Source: a virus
Direction: 5' to 3' (one strand)
Length of the DNA stretch: 25,835 nt
Virus record (IMG/VR): IMGVR_UViG_3300046011_002532
Location: 1-25,835 of that record
The position numbers and the translations under genes are program-made. Every line of letters begins with the position of its first letter. Within the stretch, counting starts at the first letter, position 1. This document shows, one piece after another, positions 1-8,678 of this stretch. The notes under the pieces are model-generated. The model ran no database searches and had not been told where the DNA came from. It worked only from the letters and a program-made list of their open reading frames with translations.

Positions 1-1602
1 ACTTGTAGCAAGTTCTACTGCACCGACAACGGTATCAGAAGCAGAACGATATGTGTTTGAAGCACCAGAAATATCTTTGTTTGTGAGCGCGTCTGTCGAC
101 GATATTGTCGGGACTGATACACCACTAGCCTGCAATCTACCTGTTCCTTTTGGAACGATGTTTACGTTGATGTTTGTCGATGAACCCGACGCAGTTTGTG
201 TAGTCGTTCCTGTACCACCAGCGATGTCGATATAATCGGCAGAGTTTGTACCAATATTTACAGGCGCGGCTATTGTTGCGTTTACTCCACCGCCACCACC
301 CAGAGAAATAATAGAAGTACCGCCAGAGTTTTGGAGAGCGATACCACCAGAACCAGAAGCGCGAATTGTCGGGGTTACAACTACACCTGTACCGTTTGGA
401 GTAAGGTTGATATTACCGTTTGTGTCGGTTGAAGATACAGTGTTTCCATCAAGCCGTAGATTGTCTACGTTCAATTGAGTAACGCCAGAAACAACACCTG
501 CGTCGTCTACGCTAACGACGGAGTTCTGAATGAGTTTTCCAGTTGTTGTATCGAATCTTGCTACGGCGTTATCAGTAGCAGAAGCAGGTCCGACAACATC
601 ACCAGTACCTGTTGGAGTTGCCCACGTATTATCACCACGCAAGAATGTCGATGCGCTCGGTGTTCCTGTTGCAGATAGATTGTCGAGGTCGATTGGGTTT
701 GCAGTAATTGCCTGCCCAACGAGAGACAAGTAATCTTCACCAGTTACAGATACATCGCCAGTGTTTGTACCGCTCGTGTTCGCTAGTCTGTTAATAGCAG
801 TATCGTCTGTAAAGCGATTGGTTGCTGTGTCCGTAATGTCGTCTGTATCAAGGACAACAACGCCTGTCTGTCCGTTTACAGAATCAACAGCACCGCTACC
901 GCCACCGAGAACATACTTTCCATTAGTTTGTGTAACACCAGACAAATCAACGTCGTCGAGTTCGGAAAGAGATACTGTCTTTGACGCTTGCTTGAAGAAC
1001 GTAGGCGCGTCTTTAATTTCGCTGTATGAAATACCGACTTCTAGGAGTTTGTCCTTTACCTCTTGCGCCGTGATTTCTGTACCGTCTCGACCATCTTGTC
1101 CGTTCTCACCGTCTGCACCGCGTACAGACTGCAAGAACACTTCATTTGAGAGTAGTCGAGAAACAACAGCAGGCACACTAGCGTCTTTACCATTTTTACC
1201 ACGCAATGATTCCATCAACGCCTTATCCGAACGAAGAATTGAAGCAACTACTTCTGGTCGTACACTCTCACCGTCTTTTCCATCTTTACCGTCTTTTGGT
1301 TTTGGAATAAGGCGAGCAGTAACAGTAGCGATTTCCGCTATGTCCTCTTTTGTGAAGTAGTCCTCACCCTTAACAGGTGTTTTACCATCTTCGCCACGCT
1401 CACCTTTTGCGCCTTGATAGGTTGTCGCTTCTGCACCGTCAATCTGAATCTTGATTGTCGGTACATTTTTAGCGTTCTCCTCAACCGCTTCTGCGACTTT
1501 AAGAGTTGCCTGAATGTTTGTCTCCAACAGGTCTGCTGTCTTATCATCTCCCTCGCGTTGAGAAAGCAATAGATTTTCGAGGATTGGTTCTACGTTTTCC
1601 AT
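1..1602 (-). CDS. Tail fibre / appendage protein with collagen-like segments (3' end cut by window)
   Basis: The minus-strand frame is open from an ATG at 1602 to the window edge (534 codons, no stop), so the C-terminus is missing. The N-terminal 60 residues look helical. Collagen-like Gly-X-Y stretches follow (GERGEDG, KDGKDGKDGES, GADGENGQDGRDG), broken by short helical linkers. Then comes a Ser/Thr/Gly-rich beta region with fibre-type phrases such as SGTNTGDV, FLRGDNTWATP and NGNINLTPNGTG. These features are typical of trimeric phage fibres that contact the host. The gene has its own predicted promoter (TATAAT at 1622-1627, minus), separate from the other fibre gene at 5252-6763. Fibre identity is an inference from composition. 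The receptor-binding tip would lie beyond the left edge. Confidence 0.8.
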   Translation of the reverse strand, partial: MENVEPILENLLLSQREGDDKTADLLETNIQATLKVAEAVEENAKNVPTIKIQIDGAEATTYQGAKGERGEDGKTPVKGEDYFTKEDIAEIATVTARLIPKPKDGKDGKDGESVRPEVVASILRSDKALMESLRGKNGKDASVPAVVSRLLSNEVFLQSVRGADGENGQDGRDGTEITAQEVKDKLLEVGISYSEIKDAPTFFKQASKTVSLSELDDVDLSGVTQTNGKYVLGGGSGAVDSVNGQTGVVVLDTDDITDTATNRFTDDTAINRLANTSGTNTGDVSVTGEDYLSLVGQAITANPIDLDNLSATGTPSASTFLRGDNTWATPTGTGDVVGPASATDNAVARFDTTTGKLIQNSVVSVDDAGVVSGVTQLNVDNLRLDGNTVSSTDTNGNINLTPNGTGVVVTPTIRASGSGGIALQNSGGTSIISLGGGGGVNATIAAPVNIGTNSADYIDIAGGTGTTTQTASGSSTNINVNIVPKGTGRLQASGVSVPTISSTDALTNKDISGASNTYRSASDTVVGAVELATS

Positions 1603-1621
1603 GTGGGGATAAGTTTCTTGT

Positions 1622-1631
1622 ATTATACCAC
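1622..1631 (-). promoter_or_regulatory. Late promoter copy 5 (extended -10), tail fibre
   Basis: The minus strand reads GTGGTATAAT, an extended -10 (TGG-TATAAT). A poor -35 candidate, CAGACA, lies 18 bp upstream. Transcription would start near 1615, leaving a leader of about 13 nt that contains TTATCCCCA before the ATG at 1602. It is identical over 10 bp to four other minus-strand sites. Confidence 0.7.
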
Positions 1632-1633
1632 GC

Positions 1634-1663
1634 TTGGTGCTACGTTGTCTGTGTTAGCACTAA
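1634..1663 (+). promoter_or_regulatory. Stem-loop in leader of the tiny membrane-protein operon
   Basis: Arms 1634-1642 (TTGGTGCTA) and 1655-1663 (TAGCACTAA) pair over 9 bp with one G-U, leaving a 12-nt loop. The stem is followed directly by the A-rich leader ACAAAAAGT and the ATG at 1673. The plus-strand promoter is unclear. TATTAT at 1621-1626 is a 5/6 match to a -10 and would place the start near 1633, at the foot of this stem, but no -35 is visible. Confidence 0.4.
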
Positions 1664-1672
1664 ACAAAAAGT

Positions 1673-1804
1673 ATGGTTGTAGTAATTGTAGCAGTCTGTC
1701 TGTTTCTCATGTTTTGCTCGTACATCATTGGCTATTCAAGCGGTTGTATGACGGGTCGAGCAGAGACAATGGAAGTTTATAAAGACCCTAACGAACAGAT
1801 GTAA
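1673..1804 (+). CDS. Tiny single-pass membrane protein (43 aa)
   Basis: The ATG lies in the leader ACTAAACAAAAAGTATG, identical over 17 nt to the leader of the first early gene at 17885. The product starts with a hydrophobic segment (MVVVIVAVCLFLMFCSYIIG, residues 1-20) and ends in a polar tail of about 20 residues (KDPNEQM at the end). It is on the strand opposite to the surrounding late genes and is first of three overlapping tiny genes. Phage membrane proteins of this size next to virion lytic enzymes are often lysis proteins, but nothing here proves a holin or spanin role. The start is well supported; the function is unknown. Confidence 0.6.
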   Translation: MVVVIVAVCLFLMFCSYIIGYSSGCMTGRAETMEVYKDPNEQM

Positions 1805-1944
1805 TGGCTACCGTTTTACTGTATCTCGCTGGTTGGTTTGTCTTCATCATTTTCCTTATTGTACTTGCGGTTATATTTCCACCGTTGTGGATTCTTTATA
1901 TCGCGTGGGTACTTTGGAAGTTAGCAGTTGTAGCAAACGAATAA
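1804..1944 (+). CDS. Tiny very hydrophobic membrane protein (46 aa)
   Basis: The start overlaps the preceding stop as TAATG, so translation is probably coupled. Residues 4-44 are almost all hydrophobic and aromatic. A central Pro-Pro (residues 26-27) could form the turn of a helical hairpin, giving two short membrane spans, and the tail is VVANE. There is almost no soluble part. Holin-like by size and hydrophobicity only; class and topology cannot be assigned. It is the middle gene of the 1673-2006 group. Confidence 0.55.
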   Translation: MATVLLYLAGWFVFIIFLIVLAVIFPPLWILYIAWVLWKLAVVANE

Positions 1945-2006
1945 TGGCTTTTGTCGTACTTTTCCTCGTAGTTGTAGCAATCTACGCTTTCAACAACCCA
2001 GAGTAA
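1944..2006 (+). CDS. 20-residue membrane peptide
   Basis: A TAATG overlap with the previous gene opens a 20-codon frame (MAFVVLFLVVVAIYAFNNPE). The first 15 residues form one hydrophobic stretch and the end is polar. Its stop codon ends at 2006, and the stop of the opposing minus-strand gene begins at 2007, so the two genes abut tail to tail with no room for a terminator. The coupled start and clean hydrophobic profile argue that it is real, but a frame this short can occur by chance. Confidence 0.4.
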   Translation: MAFVVLFLVVVAIYAFNNPE

Positions 2007-3842
2007 TTACTGTACAAGGTCGTACTTCGTAAGGAAGTCGAGTAAGTCTTTTTCTTCTGTACCTATCTCTGCCTTTGGTAGTCCGACAGTTGGTTTCTTT
2101 GCGAGATAACGAGCAAGACGCGCTTGAAGTTCTGGCGAAGAAAATGTCTTTTTGAATCCGAAAGATGCAAGAGCCATAGGGTCGCCATTCGCAAGCAGAA
2201 TCCAATCAGTCAGTGAGATTGCGTTGTTTCCTTGCTCTCTTGCGATTGTCTTTCCAAGTGAATTAGCCAACTCTTTTGCAAGTTGTGTCTCCTTGTTAAG
2301 TTCAGCAAGGTTTTTAACACCTGCCTTGCGTGCGGTTTCTATCTGCCACGTTCTGATTGCAGAATCGAGGTTTGTCGCACGAGCAACGTCTTTCGCTGCG
2401 TTCGATTTAACGTAATCAAGACGTACTGTACGCTCGTATATGCGCTTAATTTCGTTAATCTCGCTCATATTCAAACCAGTACGCTTGTACTTGTTTGTAA
2501 GTTCAACAAGACGACGCAATTCGTCTGTCATTTGATTCTTTGGAGAAGTTTCGATTGCACGTCGGCGAACCTCATCAAGTGCCTGCTTTACGTTGTTGTT
2601 CTTGTAGGTCTTTTTGATTCCAGCAAGAGCGTTATCGACTTCACCCATTGACCTCTTTGACCAATCTACCAACTGTTCAGCGACACTCATTTTATCGCCA
2701 AAGATACCGCGTTCTGCGAGATATTCTCCCGACTCTTTACCACCAGATAGACGCTTAAACTTCAAAGAATCGCTTGGGTTTATGCGAGCAACTCTGTTCA
2801 TGATTCCAGTTGGGTTGAGCGTTTCGCGTACAGTACCGCGTACAGCACGATATGCACCGACTGTTGCAGGTGCAGCAGTACCTAGTGCGGTTCCAAGTGC
2901 AAATCCAGTCAAACCACCCTTAATAGCACCGCCAACGACGCTTTCATCTCGTGTCATAGCGTCTCCTGCGCCTATCAAAGCACCACCTGCTGCGTTTGAA
3001 ACACCGCTTGATAGAGCACTTCCTGCTATATTACGGAGAGTACCACCGCTACCGATTGCAGAAGCCACCTTGCTTGCACCGAAACTAACAGGGAGAAAAG
3101 CGGCTGTACCGAGTGCAGCACCTACTACGTCTTTCGTTTCAATTCCTGCTGTTGCTACATCTTGTGCAGAACCTCCGAGTTGTTGGAGGATTCGATTAGT
3201 TTGTGCGAGTGCCTTATCGAGTTGTGTTGTATCTTGTCCTGCGTTTGCGCGTTGATTACGTCGTGAAAGTAGGTCGCGTTGTCCTGCGATTATCTTTTGA
3301 ATATCCTCGTTTACCTTTTCAGAACGAGCGTTTGCACCGATTGACACACCGAGTGCTTTACCGAGTCCTACTGGGCTTGCACCGATAGCAGGTTGCCTTT
3401 GTTGTACGCCAGTAGACGCTTGTGCAGTTGGTACGAGTTGTGCGGATAGTTCCTTGTAATTCTTGCTTACCTTAGCAACGTAAGCAGGAACGTCGTATGC
3501 AACACCGAGTTTGTTGGTTCCACGGAAGTTTTCTGCATACGCATTTGGTCTACCCTCACCAGCGTTCCACATAGAAGCAATTTGAGCAGGTGTATGACCA
3601 GCATCTTTCTTTTCTTTAACAAACGAGTAGGCAATCTTGTTTTGATTCTCTACTGTTGGTTGTGCGTTAGCGTCTCCAAGATATTTCTGCGCATAGTTCT
3701 TGAATGTATCAGGCATGAATTGGTATGCACCAAACTCACCAGAAGCACCACGAGCGTTGTATGGGTCTGCTAAACCACCCGTCTCGGCACGACGGATTGC
3801 TTGCGTGAGTGCCTTTACCTTTGGGTCAATGTTTGTGTCCAT
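2007..3842 (-). CDS. Lytic transglycosylase / internal virion (ejection) protein
   Basis: 611 residues from the ATG at 3842. An in-frame GTG at 3854 would overlap the upstream stop. The ATG is preferred because it lies 5 nt after that stop and follows an A-rich GTAAAAACT leader. Residues 9-110 resemble the SLT/lysozyme-like fold: AIRRAETGG with probable catalytic Glu20, then GEFGAYQFMPDTF (residues 35-47) and MWNAGEGRPNAY. These enzymes cleave peptidoglycan glycan strands. Roughly residues 225-335 are Gly/Ala-rich and hydrophobic, as if able to insert into membrane, and the C-terminal half is helical. A murein hydrolase fused to a long helical protein within the late operon fits a podovirus ejection protein that opens the wall during DNA entry. 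The domain is clear; the virion role is inferred. Confidence 0.75.
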   Translation of the reverse strand: MDTNIDPKVKALTQAIRRAETGGLADPYNARGASGEFGAYQFMPDTFKNYAQKYLGDANAQPTVENQNKIAYSFVKEKKDAGHTPAQIASMWNAGEGRPNAYAENFRGTNKLGVAYDVPAYVAKVSKNYKELSAQLVPTAQASTGVQQRQPAIGASPVGLGKALGVSIGANARSEKVNEDIQKIIAGQRDLLSRRNQRANAGQDTTQLDKALAQTNRILQQLGGSAQDVATAGIETKDVVGAALGTAAFLPVSFGASKVASAIGSGGTLRNIAGSALSSGVSNAAGGALIGAGDAMTRDESVVGGAIKGGLTGFALGTALGTAAPATVGAYRAVRGTVRETLNPTGIMNRVARINPSDSLKFKRLSGGKESGEYLAERGIFGDKMSVAEQLVDWSKRSMGEVDNALAGIKKTYKNNNVKQALDEVRRRAIETSPKNQMTDELRRLVELTNKYKRTGLNMSEINEIKRIYERTVRLDYVKSNAAKDVARATNLDSAIRTWQIETARKAGVKNLAELNKETQLAKELANSLGKTIAREQGNNAISLTDWILLANGDPMALASFGFKKTFSSPELQARLARYLAKKPTVGLPKAEIGTEEKDLLDFLTKYDLVQ

Positions 3843-3847
3843 AGTTT

Positions 3848-5248
3848 TTACCACTCTTCTGCAAATCCTGAATCTCCCATTTGAGAACCGCCTTGTGCTG
3901 CGCCACCGCCCGACTCATTCTTAATTCCTTGGATAGCCGTATCTCTGTTCTGTTGTTTTTGTTCCAATACTTCTGGTCTGTCTCCTGGCTGTGGGAAGTA
4001 CTGTTGTTCTGCGTTTGCAAACTCTTGGTCTGAGATTACAGCACCAGATTCTCGACGAAGAACTGAGTTGATGAAGTTTCTCTTTGCTTGTTCAAAACGC
4101 TGTCTATCAGAAGACTTCAATGGGTTTGGAAGATTTTGTCCGACATACGCACCAAGACCAGCGAACTGACTACCAATATCGTTGATAACCGTATCTGCCT
4201 GTTCCATACGAGTAGCAAACGTTCCCGCCTTTGCTTGCGCATCAGTTAGTTTTGCAGGTGTTGTCGCCTTAGGCGCACCAGCCGCTATAAGTTGATACGC
4301 ACCAGTAGCAGGGTTGAACTCATAACGCTCTTGTCCCTCTGAGAGAGTAAAGCCGTCTGCACCTTGTGATGCTAGCAATTCTCGTTCGCGTGATGTGTAT
4401 GCAGAAGAAATGTCTTGTGGATTTACACCATAAGACTTTGCAAGTTCTGCAATCTGAGTAGGGTCAAGTTCGTCAGGGCGTACACCTTGGTCAATAAGTG
4501 CTTGTGCAAGACCAGCAAGTTTTGTGTTTCTGCGTTCTGTCTGTGCGCCGAGGTATGTAACGTATGATTGTAGACCCTCTTGAATCGCTCGACGCTTGTC
4601 TGCAATTTCCTGAGCCGCTTCTGCACGACCGCGACCGATAATTTCTTGAATCTTTGCACCTTTTTCCGCTTGGATTGTCTGCATGATTCGAGCATTCTCG
4701 CCCTCGATGTTTGCAGTTTGTGATGCACCGAAGTCAGAACCGAGCAAACCAGAACGCGCTTGAATAGCACGACTAGAACCGAGTGTTCCTAGTCCTTGTT
4801 GGCGTGCTTCTGATGCTGTCTGTGCATAGATTTGATTTATAGCGTCGATTTCTGCCTGATAGCGAGACATTACATCGTCGAGGATAGCAGACTGATTAAC
4901 TGTATCCGTAGCAAGTTTCTTCGCTTCACGAGTTTGAATACCGAGTGCTTTTTCCTCTGCTTCCTGTTCCTTGGAAATAGTAGGTGCAACAAAGTTCTGG
5001 TACGTCTGTCCGATTGTAGGTGTTGGTGCAGGTACGTTTGGCGCAACAGGAGTTTGTACAGGCGTTGGTGTACGGCGCACAAAAGGAGTCTGTGTTGGTG
5101 CTTGTGGTGCCGGTGTAGCAGGTGTCATCTGCCTATTGAGCGTACCAGCAGAAGATATAAAAGCCTGCGTTGGCTTTGCTCTGTCAGGTTCCAAAAATTG
5201 TTGGAATCCTTGACGTTGCTGACCGAAGATTTGTCCTAGTGTAGCCAT
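3848..5248 (-). CDS. Coiled-coil virion protein, possible ejection protein
   Basis: 466 residues. About residues 35-95 are rich in Pro, Thr and Gln (TPATPAPQAPTQTP, TPVAPNVPAPTP). About residues 95-260 are Ala/Glu/Gln-rich and helical, probably coiled coil (EAEEKALGIQTREAKKLA, AQEIADKRRAIQEGL). The tail is Gly/Gln-rich. No enzyme motif is seen. It lies 3 bp after the glycine-rich fibre gene and just before the transglycosylase gene, the usual place for internal head or ejection proteins in short-tailed phages. That role is inferred from position and helical character; a tail-needle or other structural part is also possible. Confidence 0.6.
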   Translation of the reverse strand: MATLGQIFGQQRQGFQQFLEPDRAKPTQAFISSAGTLNRQMTPATPAPQAPTQTPFVRRTPTPVQTPVAPNVPAPTPTIGQTYQNFVAPTISKEQEAEEKALGIQTREAKKLATDTVNQSAILDDVMSRYQAEIDAINQIYAQTASEARQQGLGTLGSSRAIQARSGLLGSDFGASQTANIEGENARIMQTIQAEKGAKIQEIIGRGRAEAAQEIADKRRAIQEGLQSYVTYLGAQTERRNTKLAGLAQALIDQGVRPDELDPTQIAELAKSYGVNPQDISSAYTSRERELLASQGADGFTLSEGQERYEFNPATGAYQLIAAGAPKATTPAKLTDAQAKAGTFATRMEQADTVINDIGSQFAGLGAYVGQNLPNPLKSSDRQRFEQAKRNFINSVLRRESGAVISDQEFANAEQQYFPQPGDRPEVLEQKQQNRDTAIQGIKNESGGGAAQGGSQMGDSGFAEEW

Positions 5249-5251
5249 ATA

Positions 5252-6763
5252 TTAGATAAAGTATTCATGAACAATTACAAGACCAGCAGTACCGTTTGCG
5301 CCAGCGCGGTCTACGGTTCCTGATTCAGCAGGTCCACCACCACCTGCACCATAACCAGTCGCAGCATTTCCGTTTCCTTCGCCTTGGTTAATAGAAATTC
5401 CGCCGATACCATATTGTGAATCAGCACCGAATCCGCTAAATTGTGGACTACCTGAAATAGTCAAAGCATTTCCACCATTTCTGCCACTGATATTTATATC
5501 CCCACCAGTTGATGTACCGCCAGAGCCACCACTAGATGAGTTCGCGTTTGATGGGTCGCCACCAGTACATGACACATGCGTACCGAATGATGATGTACCA
5601 CCTTTTGTCCCGTTATTTGCACCAGTAGTACCACCTGTTCCTGCCGCACCAATAGTTACTGTTTCAGATGAACCGAGGGAAGAAGCAAGAAGGAATTTCT
5701 TACCATACCCTCCTGCACCACCACCGCCTATTGCAGTATCTGATGAAGAAAGACCACCTGAACCACCGCCACCACCGAGGACTTCCACGATTGCATATTT
5801 AAGACCTGCTGGCTTGTTCCAAGTAGTACTTGATGTGTAAATCTGCTGAACATATGCGCGTGAAAGTGATGGGTCTAGATAACCAGAAGAATCTAGTTTT
5901 ACGGTTTTACCAGCGTCGCTTGCACCCGTTGTAGCAGATACGATTGCGGTTGGTACACGAGAATCATTTGTACCAACAGCGATTGGGTCTGTTGGAGAAG
6001 CAGGCGCAGTAGATAGTTTTGAGATACCTTTTACTGTTGTAGAAGCATCTGGTGAACCAGCGATAGCCGTATCATCGACATACTTCTTGTTTGCTACTTG
6101 GTAGTCAGTTGTCGGAGAAGCAGACGGAGACACTGGGAATGACGAAAATGTTTTAACGCCAGCGATTGTCTGGTCTCCCGTAAGTTTTACGTTCGCACTA
6201 TCGAGTCCATCAACGTACGTTTTTCTGGTTGCTTCGTTTCCGTTCGTAGGATTAGACGCAGGCAAAACTGGAATACTTGTAAATGTCTTAACGCCACCGA
6301 CAGTTTCGTTTGTATCGTTATCTACGAAGTTGTCCTCAACAAACTTTTTAGTTGTGAGTTGCTTATCGTCGCTGATTGTAGGGTCTGCATCGTAAAAGAG
6401 AGGATTGTCTGCGTCGAGTGCAAGCACACCACGAACAACACCACCGATACGTTGAAGTGCAACGTGGTCTGTGATAATTACAGGCGCACCGACACGGTGA
6501 GCGCGAGCAGAACCGCTTGTTTCTGTTCCTTGTCGAGTAACAGTCTTTACGCTAGATACCGTAGTTCCCGATAGTGAGCCGAGGAAATACTCTTTGTTTG
6601 ACGAGCCGTTATCTACGGTGAAGCCGTACAATCCAGCAGGTAGCGCAACACCGTCGTCGTCTGTTGCAGATGCGATAGTAAATGAAGTAGCACCGACCGC
6701 AATCGCTGATGAAAGTTGCGTTTCGAGGTCTGCTACTACGAGAGGAATATCATTGTTAGCCAT
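5252..6763 (-). CDS. Tail fibre / adhesin with glycine-rich C-terminal domain
   Basis: 503 residues. The N-terminal 120 residues form a beta-rich module that could attach to the tail. Two repeats follow (about residues 153-185 and 198-230) sharing the pattern TxxGVKTFxSxPVxPxxxPT...KxYVD, common in phage fibres. From about residue 308 (YTSSTTWNKPAG) the protein becomes a glycine-rich domain with runs such as LGGGGGSGG, GGGGAGGYG and GYGAGGGGPAES, ending in VIVHEYFI. Such domains occur at receptor-contacting ends of fibres and adhesins. First gene of a module with its own GTGGTATAAT promoter at 6797-6806. Fibre assignment is firm in kind; the receptor is unknown. Confidence 0.75.
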   Translation of the reverse strand: MANNDIPLVVADLETQLSSAIAVGATSFTIASATDDDGVALPAGLYGFTVDNGSSNKEYFLGSLSGTTVSSVKTVTRQGTETSGSARAHRVGAPVIITDHVALQRIGGVVRGVLALDADNPLFYDADPTISDDKQLTTKKFVEDNFVDNDTNETVGGVKTFTSIPVLPASNPTNGNEATRKTYVDGLDSANVKLTGDQTIAGVKTFSSFPVSPSASPTTDYQVANKKYVDDTAIAGSPDASTTVKGISKLSTAPASPTDPIAVGTNDSRVPTAIVSATTGASDAGKTVKLDSSGYLDPSLSRAYVQQIYTSSTTWNKPAGLKYAIVEVLGGGGGSGGLSSSDTAIGGGGAGGYGKKFLLASSLGSSETVTIGAAGTGGTTGANNGTKGGTSSFGTHVSCTGGDPSNANSSSGGSGGTSTGGDINISGRNGGNALTISGSPQFSGFGADSQYGIGGISINQGEGNGNAATGYGAGGGGPAESGTVDRAGANGTAGLVIVHEYFI

Positions 6764-6780
6764 TGGTTCGTTTTGTTGAA

Positions 6781-6793
6781 CCCCGTTTCGGGG
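6781..6793 (-). promoter_or_regulatory. 5'-terminal stem-loop of the fibre mRNA
   Basis: The perfect palindrome CCCCG-TTT-CGGGG lies just past the promoter at 6797-6806. With a start 6-7 nt after TATAAT (near 6790), the mRNA would begin at or inside this stem. It is followed by an A-rich spacer (AACAAAACGAACC) and the ATG at 6763. Confidence 0.5.
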
Positions 6794-6796
6794 ATA

Positions 6797-6806
6797 ATTA
6801 TACCAC
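6797..6806 (-). promoter_or_regulatory. Late promoter copy 4 (extended -10), fibre/ejection module
   Basis: GTGGTATAAT on the minus strand, touching the TAG stop of the nozzle-like gene (6806). No good -35 is visible, so it depends on the extended -10. It would drive 6763 to 2007. Confidence 0.7.
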
Positions 6807-8677
6807 TAATAAGGAGGGTTAGCGACATCAGTTTGTGTACCGTCAATCGAAACGTTTTGCTTGCTTCGATACTTCGCAGGAAGTTTCTCTTGGTATGTCC
6901 AAATGTCGAAGTCGATGATTTGTTCGATAGAAACAAAACCAATCGCTTGCGCTTCAAACTTGAACTTTCGCTTTCTAAACTTCGACGCGCGATACTTTAA
7001 TTCAATCCAAAACTGATACACGTTCGACGTTGCTTCTCCACCAATAACCGACGTACCGACAACAGCAGTTCCTACCGCAAATGATGTTCCGTAATCTACA
7101 TACGAACCATCACCGCGCACTGTTCCAATCTGTGTGAATCCACCGTCGTCTTGCGAGATGTAAATAGCGAGTTGTTGGTTTGGGTCAATCTTTCCTTTGA
7201 AGCGGTACTTCTTTGTCTTTTTGAGAACGTCAGAACCGTATGTCTCACCGTTTCCAACAAAGTAGTTTTCGATTGGTAGTCCAAGGTCGTCGAATCCAGT
7301 AAAGAGTTCGTAGGTTGCTGTTGAGACTGAATCACCTGCATAGAGAACACCGTCTACCTTGGCGAACGAACGCGCACCGTAGTATGTAGGCGATACCGTG
7401 TTGTCTTTTACGTTACAGAGCAACAGACGGTCATTTGCAACTGCGGTCATGGTCTTGCACGCCATAATTACATACTCATCCCATGTATCGAGTGATGCAT
7501 CGTCGTATTTGTAATACTCAAATGCAAACTGTGCGAACAATGGTTGCGTGTCGAAGTTATCTCCAAGCGGATTGCGCTGGATAATCTGCAACTTTGGTTT
7601 TGTTGGGTTCGCTGTGTTGATAAACACGATACCTGCACCCGTACCAACAGCAGAGCGAAGTGTCTGCACACCAATATCTGTTCGATAGATTTCGTTGAAT
7701 GGGTTTGTATCCGCTGCGTCGAGTTCTAGTCGGTAACATGAGTTCGCTTTGAGTGAGAAGTATGAACCGTCGAGTGGGATAACTGTTCTGATAGCATCGC
7801 CACCAGCATCTTGGCGCAAGACGAAGCCCTCACCAGCAAGGCGAGTAGCACTCTTAGAGAAGTCAGTTACACCCTTTGCGTTACTATCCTCCCATTGGTA
7901 GGTAGCAGTACCACCACCTGTCTGTCCTGTGATGGTAAATGCACCAGTCATGTAGTTGATTGTGCCTGTACTACCTAGTGAGCCACGCAAGACACCGTTG
8001 AAATTGTCCGTAAACACCTCACCAGACGACGTATCTGTGATTTGTACCCCAAAGCACGTTCTCGTAGCACCACCTGCCTTAAACGCCAACGTACCGCTTT
8101 CTACTGCGGTTATTGCTTCACCAGAAACAGTTGTATAGACAGTTGAGTTTTGTGCGTCGATGTATGAGCCATATAGACCTGTTGGGTCTTCTGCTCGACC
8201 CCAGAGAATCGTGCGACCTTTGTCGATAAGACCGAAGCCTTTGAAGTTCTTTGCCGAGTTAAATAGCGACGCGAAGTTTGCAGGGTTTGCGGTTGCGATT
8301 TTATAGATACCGTCGATACCGAAGCAGTACACAAAAGCACCAGCCAACGATTGGTAGTTTGCGAACGTATAGTCTGCGTTTTCTGTTAGCCCCGTGATTA
8401 CGTTAGTCCATGTAGACCCGTTGAGATATTGAATGGTTGTGTTTACCTTTCGGAAACGTACTTCTGTACCGTCTGCGCGATAGCCGACATGCTCACCGTA
8501 GTTTTTACCAGAAGCACCAGCACCACCGACTGTTTGGCGACCATAGGACAATTCAATACGACCCTCACGAGTAAGCCAATTTAGCGCATCAGAAGCCGCG
8601 TCTTTTGGAATAATCTCGTCAGGAAGCAAGTTGTGTACTCCCGATATAAACGCTTTAACTTCTTGCGTTGTAGCCAT
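6806..8677 (-). CDS. Tail nozzle / hub-like protein
   Basis: 623 residues, mostly beta-type, with no membrane segment or enzyme motif. The start, MATTQEVKAFISGVHNLLPDEIIPKDAASDALNW, resembles the N-terminus of large podovirus tail proteins that follow the adaptor and close the tail tube (T7 gp12 or P22 gp10 type role). The body holds repeated propeller-like phrases (IDGIYKIATANP, KVDGVLYAGDSVSTATYELF, GTVRGDGSYVDYG). It starts 1 nt after the adaptor-like gene's stop (TAACATG), so the two are probably co-translated. The assignment rests on gene order, length and fold impression rather than on a decisive motif. Confidence 0.55.
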   Translation of the reverse strand: MATTQEVKAFISGVHNLLPDEIIPKDAASDALNWLTREGRIELSYGRQTVGGAGASGKNYGEHVGYRADGTEVRFRKVNTTIQYLNGSTWTNVITGLTENADYTFANYQSLAGAFVYCFGIDGIYKIATANPANFASLFNSAKNFKGFGLIDKGRTILWGRAEDPTGLYGSYIDAQNSTVYTTVSGEAITAVESGTLAFKAGGATRTCFGVQITDTSSGEVFTDNFNGVLRGSLGSTGTINYMTGAFTITGQTGGGTATYQWEDSNAKGVTDFSKSATRLAGEGFVLRQDAGGDAIRTVIPLDGSYFSLKANSCYRLELDAADTNPFNEIYRTDIGVQTLRSAVGTGAGIVFINTANPTKPKLQIIQRNPLGDNFDTQPLFAQFAFEYYKYDDASLDTWDEYVIMACKTMTAVANDRLLLCNVKDNTVSPTYYGARSFAKVDGVLYAGDSVSTATYELFTGFDDLGLPIENYFVGNGETYGSDVLKKTKKYRFKGKIDPNQQLAIYISQDDGGFTQIGTVRGDGSYVDYGTSFAVGTAVVGTSVIGGEATSNVYQFWIELKYRASKFRKRKFKFEAQAIGFVSIEQIIDFDIWTYQEKLPAKYRSKQNVSIDGTQTDVANPPY

Positions 8678-8678
8678 G

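Noticed and set aside
761-1360. 199-codon plus-strand frame
   Set aside because: It lies wholly inside the minus-strand fibre gene; composition is Ser/Pro/Thr-rich with no domain, as expected for the complement of Gly/Ala/Thr codons.
2614-3255. 213-codon plus-strand frame
   Set aside because: Antisense to the Gly/Ala-rich part of the transglycosylase gene, which yields long Pro/Ala/Ser frames by chance; no leader or coupling.
4832-5239. 135-codon plus-strand frame rich in Cys, Arg and Trp
   Set aside because: Composition is unlike any neighbour and it is antisense to the Pro/Gln-rich virion protein.
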